DNA from: Niabella ginsenosidivorans
GTDB taxonomy: Bacteria; Bacteroidota; Bacteroidia; Chitinophagales; Chitinophagaceae
Length of the DNA stretch: 64,000 bases
Reading direction: 5' to 3'
Assembly (NCBI RefSeq): GCF_001654455.1
Contig: NZ_CP015772.1
Coordinates: 5,563,735 to 5,627,734, forward strand
Of this stretch, positions 36,866-46,072 are shown piece after piece; position 1 is the first letter of the stretch, and every line of letters begins with the position of its first letter. A program made the position numbers and the translations under genes. The notes beneath the pieces were generated by a model. It was not told the DNA's origin, made no database searches, and saw only the letters and a program-made list of their open reading frames with translations.

Positions 36866-39225
36866 ATAAAGCCAGACATACCGTCCTGTTACTTCTTTTG
36901 ATGAGCTGCTCGTTTGGGGCTTATGCAGCTGAGGTGGACTTAAATGCTAAGTGGCCGGCGTACTGGATAGCCTGCCCGGGTGCTGCCCCCACAGGCTATG
37001 GGGTATATCATTTTCGCAAAAGTTTTAACCTGCCTCAACAACCGGCAACTTTTTTTATTAATGTTTCAGCAGACAACCGGTATCGTCTTTTTGTAAACGG
37101 TGTACCGGTAAGCGAGGGCCCTGCAAGAGGCGACCTGATGCATTGGTATTATGAGCCGGTTGATATTGCGGGCTATCTGAAGCAGGGTGAAAATACGATC
37201 AGCGCTGTTGTCTGGAACATGGGCGAATACCGCCCACTGGCGCAGATTAGCAACCGCACCGGTCTGATCATCCAAAGTACTGCCGTTGAAGATTCGGTAG
37301 TTAATACCAACCAAACATGGAAAGTGATGCAGAACCCTGCATATACACCTGCTATCTCATATAACTATTCTGTAGGTGCATCAGATAGTGTTAACGCGGC
37401 GGAATATCCCTGGGGTTGGGAACAAATAGGCTATGATGATGGGAGTTGGTCAGCTGCAACGCTGCTGGAACGTGGTATGCCCTATGGATCGGGCACCAGC
37501 TATTCCTGGGTGCTGACGCCGCAGGATATACCGCAGATGGAAGCAACCAGACTGCGGATGAGCAGGGTGCGAAAAGCAGAAGGGATAACGGTTTCAGCCG
37601 GATGGCCTGCAAAATCCGGTAAACTATTGATTCCTGCCAGAAGAAAAATAGCGCTGCTGATCGACCAGGATTTTTTAACAACCGGTTATCCTGAATTATG
37701 GGTGAGTGGCGGCAAAGATGCAAGGATCAAATTAAGCTATGCTGAAACCCTGTTTAAAAATAATAAAAAGGGCAACCGGAATGAAGTGAATGGTTATGAG
37801 CTGATCAAAGCCCCGGCGGATTATTTTATTGCTGACGGCGGTAAGCAGCGTTTGTTCCGGCCTTTGTGGTTCCGTACCTGGCGCTATATTCAGCTGGAAA
37901 TTGAAACCGGCAAGGATCCATTGCAGATAGAGGATCTTTACGGAATGTTCAGCGCTTACCCCTTCAGGGAAAACGCTTCTTTTGAAAGTGATGATAAAAG
38001 TTTGGATACTATATGGAAGACCGGCTGGCGTACCGCCCGGCTTTGCGCTCATGAAACGTATTTTGATTGCCCCTATTATGAGCAATTGCAGTATATAGGA
38101 GATACCCGCATCCAGGCCCTTATTTCTTTATATGTAGATGGCGATGACCGGCTGATGCGCAAAGCGATCAGGATGTTTAACTGGTCGCGTACTTATGAAG
38201 GCATTACCAATAGCCGCTATCCTGTTTGCCAGATGCAGTTCATACCGCCTTTTTCCCTGTTTTGGATCAATATGATCCATGATCATTGGATGCTTCGTGG
38301 TGATACAGCGTTGATCAAAGAATGCATGCCCGGTGTAAAATTAGTATTAAACTGGTTTGAAGGCAAACTGGATCAGCAAACAGGAATGCTGGGCGCATTA
38401 CCGCACTGGAATTTTGTAGACTGGGCGCGTCCTTGGCGCTGGGACAATGAAAGACCTTTGGGGGGTGTACCTCCGGGCGGGATGAGTGGGGGAAGCTCCA
38501 TACTCACGCTTCAGTTTGCCTATACATTAAAAGATGTGGTTTCCCTGCTTTCCCTGATGAATGAAAAGGCGTTAGCACTTCATTACAGCAAATTATATAC
38601 GACTCTTTTAGCTGCTGTTAAAAAGAATTGCTGGGATGATAATAAAAAATTATTCGCAGACGATATAAGGCATACCAGCTTTAGCCAGCATGCTAATATC
38701 ATGGCCATTCTTTCCGATGCCCTTCCTGCAAATGATCAGAAACTACTTTTTAACAAAATTGTTGGTGACAGCAGTTTGATACAGACCACGCTGTATTATC
38801 GTTTCTACCTGTTCAGGGCGTTGAAGAAGATAGGCCTGGCAAATGAATACCTGGATATGCTGCAGCCCTGGAAGGATATGCTGGCCCTCGGACTGACCAC
38901 CTTTGCCGAAAAGCCGGAACCAACCCGGTCCGATTGCCATGCGTGGAGCGCCAGCCCTAATTATGATTTGTTATCGCTGGTGTGTGGAATTGAGCCGGCG
39001 GTACCGGGATTTAAATCCGTGCGTATAGCGCCTCATTTAGGGCACCTGGAATATGTGAAGGCAAAAATGCCGCATCCGGCAGGTGATATAAGCATGAGCC
39101 TCTCAGCATCCGATAGCGAATTGACCGGAGAAGTGGAATTACCTGCCGGGCTGGATGGGGTATTTGTTTATAAAGGAAAAATTCAAAAACTCAACCCGGG
39201 AAAAAACGGGATTAAATATGAATAG
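36862..39225 (+). CDS. Exported GH78-type alpha-L-rhamnosidase
   Basis: The 787-residue protein has a signal peptide (ending GAYAA), N-terminal beta-sandwich domains (FFINVSADNRYRLFVNGVPV, GENTISAVVWNMGEY) and an (alpha/alpha)6 barrel. The barrel holds ETYFDCPYYEQLQYIGDTR, the GH78 signature with candidate acid Glu, plus FVDWARPW and a C-terminal domain with DCHAWSASPNYDLLSLVCGI and FKSVRIAPHLG. It removes terminal alpha-L-rhamnose. Its presence among sulfatases points to a rhamnose-containing sulfated glycan. It overlaps the upstream sulfatase by 4 bp. Length is on the short side for GH78 (often 900-1000), lacking extra carbohydrate-binding modules. Confidence 0.9.
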   Translation: MNKARHTVLLLLLMSCSFGAYAAEVDLNAKWPAYWIACPGAAPTGYGVYHFRKSFNLPQQPATFFINVSADNRYRLFVNGVPVSEGPARGDLMHWYYEPVDIAGYLKQGENTISAVVWNMGEYRPLAQISNRTGLIIQSTAVEDSVVNTNQTWKVMQNPAYTPAISYNYSVGASDSVNAAEYPWGWEQIGYDDGSWSAATLLERGMPYGSGTSYSWVLTPQDIPQMEATRLRMSRVRKAEGITVSAGWPAKSGKLLIPARRKIALLIDQDFLTTGYPELWVSGGKDARIKLSYAETLFKNNKKGNRNEVNGYELIKAPADYFIADGGKQRLFRPLWFRTWRYIQLEIETGKDPLQIEDLYGMFSAYPFRENASFESDDKSLDTIWKTGWRTARLCAHETYFDCPYYEQLQYIGDTRIQALISLYVDGDDRLMRKAIRMFNWSRTYEGITNSRYPVCQMQFIPPFSLFWINMIHDHWMLRGDTALIKECMPGVKLVLNWFEGKLDQQTGMLGALPHWNFVDWARPWRWDNERPLGGVPPGGMSGGSSILTLQFAYTLKDVVSLLSLMNEKALALHYSKLYTTLLAAVKKNCWDDNKKLFADDIRHTSFSQHANIMAILSDALPANDQKLLFNKIVGDSSLIQTTLYYRFYLFRALKKIGLANEYLDMLQPWKDMLALGLTTFAEKPEPTRSDCHAWSASPNYDLLSLVCGIEPAVPGFKSVRIAPHLGHLEYVKAKMPHPAGDISMSLSASDSELTGEVELPAGLDGVFVYKGKIQKLNPGKNGIKYE

Positions 39226-39260
39226 GATGTATCTGTTGAAAGGAATGTATAACATTTTTT

Positions 39261-39281
39261 CGGTTCGTTGGACACGAACCG
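39261..39281. other. 8-bp hairpin after the rhamnosidase gene
   Basis: CGGTTCGT (39261-39268) and ACGAACCG (39274-39281) pair perfectly with a 5-base loop. It lies in the largest gap within PUL 2 (39226-39477, 252 bp) and could pause or process the transcript. No T-run follows, so a classical terminator is unlikely. No gene was found in the gap. Confidence 0.45.
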
Positions 39282-39477
39282 GGGCTTTCGTGAAGGGATC
39301 GCTTAATGGTCCTGATTCCTTAATGGTTCAAATGAATGGTTAAACTGAGATTATATGAATCCATCTTTGAAATATTGTTTTTCGGCCCTGGCACGTGTCC
39401 GCACGCGCCGGCCATTATAAAGAAAGCGCAATAGCTAAAACCCGGAAAGAATACTATTAAACAGCAATACGATTTAA

Positions 39478-41379
39478 ATGAAAAAATATTTACGATCCAT
39501 TTTATTATTTTGTTTTTCCTGTTGTACTCTGACAGCCTGGTGCCAGCAAAAACCCAATGTACTATGGGTTACTATTGAAGATACCTCTCCGGAGTTCATC
39601 GGCTGCTATGGCAACAAAGCGGCGCACACGCCCAACATCGATCAGCTGGCAAAAGAAGGTGTGCGGTTCACTAATGCATTTTCAACAGGTACCGTATGTT
39701 CTCCAAGTCGCACAGCTATTATAACCGGCGTTAAAACCTATTGCACGGGCACAGGACATCATCGCAGCGCTTTTCCCGTACCGGAATTTATGAAAGGGTT
39801 TCCCTACTATCTGCAGCAGGCCGGCTATTATACCACCAATTCAGCCAAAACGGATTATAACGTAAGCAACGAATCCGCATATACAAAAGAAGCCTGGAAC
39901 GAAAGCAATGTAAAAACGGGCTGGTGGAACCGGAAACCCGGCCAACCCTTTTTTGCGGTATTTAACTTCAACGCATCGCATCAGTCCAACACGATGACGA
40001 ACCCTTATGACCGTTATGAGAAAGCCATTTTAAGTCACCTGGATAAAGATGAAATCGTTGCTGACAACGCTTTTGAAATGCCGCCCTTTTACCACGATAC
40101 ACCGGAAATGCGAAAGGAAATGGCACGGGTGTATAACTCCCTTTCTCTTACGGATAAACGTATTGGGGAACTGCTGGCCAGGCTGAAAGCAGATGGTCTT
40201 ATGGACAGCACCATTATTGTTTTTTATGGTGATCATGGCGAAGGCATTCCGAGAGGAAAAACAAACGGTATCCGCTTTGGCTTTCGCGTGCCCTTTGTGA
40301 TCTGGTTCCCCAAAATGTACCAGCATTTATCTCCGTGGGGAACGGGTGTGGTTTCCAGCGAACTGATTGATTTTACAGATCTGGCGCCCACTATGTTGTC
40401 GCTTGCCGGCGGGCAGATACCCGGATATATGACAGGCAGGGCTTTTATGGGCCATCAGCGTCAGGCGCCGCCAAAATATTTAAACCTTTCTTCTGACCGG
40501 TCAGACAATGGGCCGGATCTTGTTCGTGCCGTAACAGACGGACATTATTTCTATGCAAGAAACTTTATGCCCTTTGTACCGGAACTCCGGTATATCCGCT
40601 ATATGGAGATCGGAAGGATCAAGCAATTGATCCGCAGCGATTATGAAAAAGGAAATCTAAATCCTTTGCAAAAAAGTTTGTTGGAGCCACGACCTGCCGA
40701 ATTTCTTTTTGATTTAAAAAATGATCCCTGGGAAACCAATAATCTTTCAGGATCAGAAAAATCCCGGGGCAGGCTCATGCAAATGCGTGCTTCAATGGAA
40801 AAGGAGCTTCTTAAAAGTAAAGATGTGCTATTGCTTCCCGAAGGGGAACTAGATACCCTTTCAAAATTTACTACGCCCTATGAATACCGGTTGAACGGGA
40901 AATTATACGATCTGCAACAGATCTATCGTGCAGCGTCACTTTCCGGTTTTAGAAGCAAAAAAGTATTGACACAGCAATTAGCATTGCTTAACAGTACCAA
41001 TAAGATCGTTCGCTATTGGGCCGTGACCGGACTGCGGGCTCAAAAACCGCAGGAGCTGAGACCTTATACCGGCAAACTATCTCCATTACTTGCTGATGCA
41101 TACCCGCCCGTTGCTATAACAGCAGCAGCCATTCTTTATGAATTGGATCAGGATCCGGGGGCAAAGGATTGCCTGATCCGGTACATGATGGGCGGAAATC
41201 AGTATTGGGCATTGATGAGTGTTAATTTTTTACTCTACAGTAATTATAAGGAGCCTTTTATAGAGGCGGTTCAGCAATGCCGGCAGGTAAAAGGACGGAG
41301 CTATGCTGCCAAAGCCGCCTGTATGGATTTTTTAGGAAGCCTGAAACTGGTGCCCAATGACATAGACCATCGTCAGTAA
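39478..41379 (+). CDS. Exported Cys-type sulfatase with C-terminal HEAT-like region (CSPSR)
   Basis: The 633-residue protein has a signal peptide (ending TAWCQ), WVTIEDTSPEFIGCYG with the metal ligands, and C-S-P-S-R with Cys74, followed by TAIITGVKTYCTGTGHH. VFYGDHGEGIPRGK provides the second metal site. The last 130 residues (IVRYWAVTGLRAQKPQELRP and PVAITAAAILYELD) look like HEAT repeats, absent from ordinary sulfatases. It is paralogous to the sulfatase at 44193, sharing NRKPGQPFFAVFN. Such proteins resemble the heparan N-sulfatase-like group (S1_8 by memory). The HEAT part may bind a partner protein or the polymer; that is inference. Confidence 0.93.
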   Translation: MKKYLRSILLFCFSCCTLTAWCQQKPNVLWVTIEDTSPEFIGCYGNKAAHTPNIDQLAKEGVRFTNAFSTGTVCSPSRTAIITGVKTYCTGTGHHRSAFPVPEFMKGFPYYLQQAGYYTTNSAKTDYNVSNESAYTKEAWNESNVKTGWWNRKPGQPFFAVFNFNASHQSNTMTNPYDRYEKAILSHLDKDEIVADNAFEMPPFYHDTPEMRKEMARVYNSLSLTDKRIGELLARLKADGLMDSTIIVFYGDHGEGIPRGKTNGIRFGFRVPFVIWFPKMYQHLSPWGTGVVSSELIDFTDLAPTMLSLAGGQIPGYMTGRAFMGHQRQAPPKYLNLSSDRSDNGPDLVRAVTDGHYFYARNFMPFVPELRYIRYMEIGRIKQLIRSDYEKGNLNPLQKSLLEPRPAEFLFDLKNDPWETNNLSGSEKSRGRLMQMRASMEKELLKSKDVLLLPEGELDTLSKFTTPYEYRLNGKLYDLQQIYRAASLSGFRSKKVLTQQLALLNSTNKIVRYWAVTGLRAQKPQELRPYTGKLSPLLADAYPPVAITAAAILYELDQDPGAKDCLIRYMMGGNQYWALMSVNFLLYSNYKEPFIEAVQQCRQVKGRSYAAKAACMDFLGSLKLVPNDIDHRQ

Positions 41380-41398
41380 AAAATAAAGTGCTTATTGA

Positions 41399-44203
41399 AT
41401 GAATGTAATTTTTAAATATTACTGTTTTCTTTTAGTGCTTCAGGCTGTACTGCTGGTTACGCCTGTAAAAGCCCAACAAACGGAGGTCCGTTATTTATCC
41501 GGAACCGGAGCAGATAACACAGTGGACTGGGATTTCTATTGCTCTGCCGGTATGCAAAGCGGAAAGTGGACGAAGATTGCTGTACCATCCTGCTGGGAGC
41601 AACAAGGCTTCGGTGCCTATAATTATGGTCATGATCCACTAAAGAAAAGGCTGAATGAAACCGGTACATACAGGTATCAGTTTATGGTACCCGAAAACTG
41701 GAAACGTTTTGAAGTACAAATAGTTTTTGAAGGGGCAATGACCGATGCAACAGTACGCATTAATGGTAGATCTGCCGGGCCGGTGCATCAGGGCGCTTTC
41801 TACGAGTTTCGTTATAACATCAGCAAGCTGTTGAAGTATGGCGGTGAGAATGAATTGCAGGTATTGGTGAAAAAGAATTCAGATAATGCCTCGGTTAACG
41901 AAGCAGAACGCACGGCAGACTTCTGGATGTTTGGCGGTATTTTCAGGCCCGTGTACTTGGAGGCGAAGCCAAAGGTGAATATAGAACGGGTAGCGGTGGA
42001 TGCCAAAGCAGATGGAAAATTTGCTGCGGATGTATATCTGAAAAACTTTCGCCAGGCGGCTACCTTGCAGGTGAAGCTTACGCCACTACCTGTAAATCCT
42101 GACGGTAATGTAAAAGAAACTGTTTTGTCAGTACCGGTAACGGATGCTGTTGCCCGTATCAATGGAACAATAAACAATGTGATTACCTGGACACCCGAGC
42201 TGCCCAACCGCTACCGGGCAGTGTTTGAACTGTTGGATCATAAGGGAGCGCTATTGCACCGGTATACCGAAACCATCGGCTTTAGAACGATTGAAGTACG
42301 CGAAGCTGATGGCATTTATGTGAATGGAAAGCGGGTGAAATTAAAAGGAGTAAACCGGCACACCTTTACTCCCGGGTGTGGCCGTACTTCTTCAAAAGCG
42401 ATAAGCATACGGGATGTAAATACCATAAAGGACATGAACATGAACGCGGTACGTATGTCGCACTATCCGCCTGAAAAACATTTTCTTGATGTATGTGATT
42501 CGCTGGGATTATTTGTGCTGGATGAATTGACCGGCTGGCAAAAACCGCCTTATGATGATATGGTTGGGCTGAAATTATTAAAGGAAATGATCGCGAGAGA
42601 TGTCAATCATCCCAGTATTATTTTATGGGACAATGGCAATGAAGGGGGCGGCAATTATAACCTCGATAAGGAATTTACCAGGCTGGATATTCAGCAACGG
42701 GAAGTGCTGCACCCCTGGCAGCAGTTTGGAAAGTTCAATACGGCACATTATATCAATTACGATTATCTGGCGCATGATAACCATAGCCAAAGAAAGATCT
42801 TTTTACCTACCGAATTTATGCATGGCCTGTATGATGGCGGCGCTGGTGCAGGCCTGGATGATTACTGGCAGAAAATGTGGGATGATCCGCTTTGTGCCGG
42901 AGGTTTTATCTGGGATTATGCAGATGAAGCAGTAGAAAGAAAAGACCGTAATGATAGTCTTGATACGGATGACAATCATGCTCCTGATGGTATATTAGGC
43001 CCGTATCTTGAAAAAGAAGGCAGCTATTACACAGTAAAGGAAATATGGTCGCCTGTATTTTTTGAACAACGGTATATTACGCCTGAGTTTGATGGGCGGT
43101 TCAATATTGAAAACCGGTTTATCTATACCGGTTTGAAAGACTGCCGCTTTGAAGTAAGCTGGGTAAAGTTTTCCGGCCCCGGAAAGAAGACTCATATTGA
43201 AAAAAGCCCTGCAAAACCGGTTGCTGTTTCCCTTGAACCGGGACAGAAAGGTACGCTGCAATTAGATATGCCCAGTAACTGGACACGTTATGATGCATTA
43301 TGTATTACCGCCAGCGATCCTTTCGGCAGGAACATTAATACCTGGACATGGCCGGTAAAAAAGCCCGCTGTGGTTGCCGGTGCGCTGCTCCCCGGCACAC
43401 AGTGTAAGGATATTCAGCTGTCGGATAATGGCAGCAGTTACGGGGTGCACACCTGTTCCCTTAAAATAGATTTTGATAAAAAAACGGGTGCGCTGAATAG
43501 TGTAGCGCGGAACGGGGTACGCATACCATTGTCTAATGGGCCATACATCATTGGCAGAACAGCCCCGGTGAAAGAAGTGGTTTGTAAGCAGATACAGGAT
43601 ACAGTGCGCCTGTCTGTGCTGTATGAAAATGAGAACCGGTTTGACTGGTCAGTTACAACAGATGGATTGCTGCATCTGGAAGTAAATTATAAACCGGAGA
43701 ATAATAACCGCTTTTCCGGTGTTTCATTTGATTTTCCTGAAAGTGAGGTAAAAGGAATGCGATGGCTGGGTAATGGTCCTTATCGGGTGTATAAAAACCG
43801 TATGAAAGGAGCCTCCTTCGGGCTTTGGGAAAAAGAGTATAATAATACCGTAACCGGTGAGTCAGGATGTGTCTATCCGGAATTTAAAGGATACCACGCA
43901 GAAACGTATTGGGCGGAAATAAAAGGAAAGCAAAGTAATGGATTTACGGTGTATGTATTTTCAGACGATATATTTCTGCGGATGTTCACACCACAACCGC
44001 CTGCACAGCCTGCAAAAACGGCGATGGAATACCCGCCGGGAAATATTTCTTTTTTACATAGCATCAATGCCATCGGTACTAAGTTCGATACGCAGCAGGG
44101 ACCACAGGCGGCCTTAACACAATTTTACCCGATGAAGATATATGAGGGTGCATTGAATGTAAATATTGTATTTGATTTTAAACAAGTTGATAATGAAAAG
44201 TAA
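41399..44203 (+). CDS. Exported GH2 family enzyme, beta-galactosidase-like
   Basis: The 934-residue protein has a signal peptide (ending VKAQQ), a GH2 sugar-binding domain (WTKIAVPSCWEQQGFGAYNY, GAMTDATVRINGRSAG), an immunoglobulin-like domain and the TIM barrel. The barrel starts with VKLKGVNRHTFTPGCGR. Acid/base Glu415 is in LWDNGNEGGG and the likely nucleophile Glu472 in LPTEFMHGLYDGG. The C-terminal beta domains (DFPESEVKGMRWLGNGPYRV) resemble beta-galactosidases. It would hydrolyse beta-galactosides or related beta-linked sugars; the exact specificity is not visible. Its 3' end overlaps the next sulfatase start by 11 bp. Confidence 0.92.
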   Translation: MNVIFKYYCFLLVLQAVLLVTPVKAQQTEVRYLSGTGADNTVDWDFYCSAGMQSGKWTKIAVPSCWEQQGFGAYNYGHDPLKKRLNETGTYRYQFMVPENWKRFEVQIVFEGAMTDATVRINGRSAGPVHQGAFYEFRYNISKLLKYGGENELQVLVKKNSDNASVNEAERTADFWMFGGIFRPVYLEAKPKVNIERVAVDAKADGKFAADVYLKNFRQAATLQVKLTPLPVNPDGNVKETVLSVPVTDAVARINGTINNVITWTPELPNRYRAVFELLDHKGALLHRYTETIGFRTIEVREADGIYVNGKRVKLKGVNRHTFTPGCGRTSSKAISIRDVNTIKDMNMNAVRMSHYPPEKHFLDVCDSLGLFVLDELTGWQKPPYDDMVGLKLLKEMIARDVNHPSIILWDNGNEGGGNYNLDKEFTRLDIQQREVLHPWQQFGKFNTAHYINYDYLAHDNHSQRKIFLPTEFMHGLYDGGAGAGLDDYWQKMWDDPLCAGGFIWDYADEAVERKDRNDSLDTDDNHAPDGILGPYLEKEGSYYTVKEIWSPVFFEQRYITPEFDGRFNIENRFIYTGLKDCRFEVSWVKFSGPGKKTHIEKSPAKPVAVSLEPGQKGTLQLDMPSNWTRYDALCITASDPFGRNINTWTWPVKKPAVVAGALLPGTQCKDIQLSDNGSSYGVHTCSLKIDFDKKTGALNSVARNGVRIPLSNGPYIIGRTAPVKEVVCKQIQDTVRLSVLYENENRFDWSVTTDGLLHLEVNYKPENNNRFSGVSFDFPESEVKGMRWLGNGPYRVYKNRMKGASFGLWEKEYNNTVTGESGCVYPEFKGYHAETYWAEIKGKQSNGFTVYVFSDDIFLRMFTPQPPAQPAKTAMEYPPGNISFLHSINAIGTKFDTQQGPQAALTQFYPMKIYEGALNVNIVFDFKQVDNEK

Positions 44204-46037
44204 AAAATGGATCTTGGTAGTCATATCATTGTTGTTAATGATAGCCGTACAGGCGCAGCAGTCGCAGCATGCTAAAAAGGAATTGCCAAATATTCTTTGG
44301 CTTACTTCTGAAGATAATAGCCCTATGTTGGGTTGCTATGGCGACTCTCTTGCTACAACGCCGAACCTGGATAAACTGGCGGGCGAAGGATTTTTATACA
44401 CCCATGCTTATGCCAATGCACCCGTATGCGCCCCTTCCCGTAATACTATAATTACAGGTGTATATGCCTGCGCTGCCGGAAACGATGGCATGCGCAGCTA
44501 CTATCCAAAGTCGAATATCGTTCGTTTGCTGCCCGAATATTTAAGAAGCAAAGGATATTACTGCACCAATAATTTTAAGCAGGATTATAATATTGCCAAT
44601 GTAAGAAAGGATCTGTGGAATGAGAGCAGTAATACAGCTCATTATAAGAACCGGAAACCCGGTCAGCCTTTCTTTGCGGTTTTCAATACCGTGATCTCGC
44701 ATGAAAGCTGTTTGCATAAGCCGGATTCCAGTACCCCCAAACATGATCCGGATAAAGTAAAATTGCCACCCTATCAGCCCGATACAAAAGCCATAAGAAC
44801 AGACTGGGCCCGCTATTATGATTATATAGAAAAAATGGACACCTGGATTGGAGAAATGTTAAAGGAACTGGATGAAGCCGGCCTGTCAGAAAATACGATT
44901 GTTGTTTATTATGGAGACCATGGCGGTGTTTTGCCACGCAGTAAACGGTATGTATACGAAACAGGCACCCGTATCCCTTTTATTATAAGGATACCGGAGA
45001 AATTCAGAAGATTATACCCAGCCGCGGCGCCCGGCTCAAAAGTAGACCGGTTAGTAAGCCTGGTAGACCTGATACCTACTATGCTAAGCATTTGTAATAT
45101 TCCGGTGCCGTCTTACCTGCAGGGCAATGCGTTCCTGGGTCCTCAGAAAACACCCGATCCGCAATATGTACATATGTTCCGCGGCCGTATGGATGAGCGT
45201 ATTGATATGTCGAGGGCTGTAAGGGATAAACAGTATCGTTATATAAGGAACTATATGCCCTACCGCATTTATGCGCAGCATATTGATTATTTATGGAAGG
45301 AAGCTGCAATGCGTTCCTGGGAGGAGATGTATTTACAGGGTAAATGTAATGAAGTACAATCCCGATTTTTTCAAACCAAGCCGGTAGAAGAATTATATGA
45401 TACCGAAAAGGACCCATGGGAAGTACACAACCTGGCGGGCGATCCTGCATACAAAAATATATTGCTGCGGATGCAGACGGAGAATACAAAATGGATGAAA
45501 CAAATACATGATGCGGGTTTTATACCAGAAGGGGAAGTAGAAAAAATAGCAACAAAAATGCCTGTTTATGATTATATGCGTTCCGGTGCCCAGTCAATGG
45601 ATCAACTGATCGCTGTAAGCGACCTGGCCAATTTTGCAACAGTAAAAGATATTCCAAAGCTTTCAAAATACCTCTCAGATCCCAATGTGCTGCTGCGTTA
45701 CTGGGCAGCAATCGGTTTACTGCAACTAAGTGATAAAGCCAGGGAGGCGGTTCCCGCATTGAAAAGAGCTTTAGCTGATTCGTCTGCCGAGGTGGCGATT
45801 ACTGCTGCCGAAGCATTATACCGGTTGGGAGATAAAAATGAAAGCGAGCGGTTGCTGTTGCAGTCACTGAACAATCCAGGGATTATGGTGCAGGTGCACG
45901 CCCTTAATGCAATAGACAACAGTTGTAAACCGGACGGGCAGACCCGCAAAGCAGTGGCAGACCTGGCGGCCAGGCAGGCTGTGAAAAAGAATGAATATAT
46001 CTCCAATATGACAAAATGGATCTTAAATAAACCCTGA
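44193..46037 (+). CDS. Exported Cys-type sulfatase with HEAT-like region (CAPSR)
   Basis: From ATG 44193 the protein has 614 residues; a longer frame to 44166 is fully inside the GH2 gene and lacks a better signal. The signal peptide ends AVQAQ. LWLTSEDNSPMLGCYGDS holds metal ligands and C-A-P-S-R has Cys79, followed by NTIITGVYACAAGNDGMRS. The second site is VYYGDHGGVLPRSK. The C-terminal 140 residues (LLRYWAAIGLLQLSDKAREA, SAEVAITAAEALYRLGDKNE) are HEAT-like repeats. It is paralogous to the sulfatase at 39478 but flanks the other side of the GH2 gene. The group resembles heparan N-sulfatase-like enzymes; the substrate is unknown. Confidence 0.93.
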   Translation: MKSKKWILVVISLLLMIAVQAQQSQHAKKELPNILWLTSEDNSPMLGCYGDSLATTPNLDKLAGEGFLYTHAYANAPVCAPSRNTIITGVYACAAGNDGMRSYYPKSNIVRLLPEYLRSKGYYCTNNFKQDYNIANVRKDLWNESSNTAHYKNRKPGQPFFAVFNTVISHESCLHKPDSSTPKHDPDKVKLPPYQPDTKAIRTDWARYYDYIEKMDTWIGEMLKELDEAGLSENTIVVYYGDHGGVLPRSKRYVYETGTRIPFIIRIPEKFRRLYPAAAPGSKVDRLVSLVDLIPTMLSICNIPVPSYLQGNAFLGPQKTPDPQYVHMFRGRMDERIDMSRAVRDKQYRYIRNYMPYRIYAQHIDYLWKEAAMRSWEEMYLQGKCNEVQSRFFQTKPVEELYDTEKDPWEVHNLAGDPAYKNILLRMQTENTKWMKQIHDAGFIPEGEVEKIATKMPVYDYMRSGAQSMDQLIAVSDLANFATVKDIPKLSKYLSDPNVLLRYWAAIGLLQLSDKAREAVPALKRALADSSAEVAITAAEALYRLGDKNESERLLLQSLNNPGIMVQVHALNAIDNSCKPDGQTRKAVADLAARQAVKKNEYISNMTKWILNKP

Positions 46038-46072
46038 AAAACCATTTTTTCACCTTCTAAATAAATTAAATT

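Noticed and set aside
39155..39343. 62-codon ORF overlapping the rhamnosidase 3' end
   Set aside because: Mostly inside the rhamnosidase gene in another frame, crossing a hairpin, with no domain.
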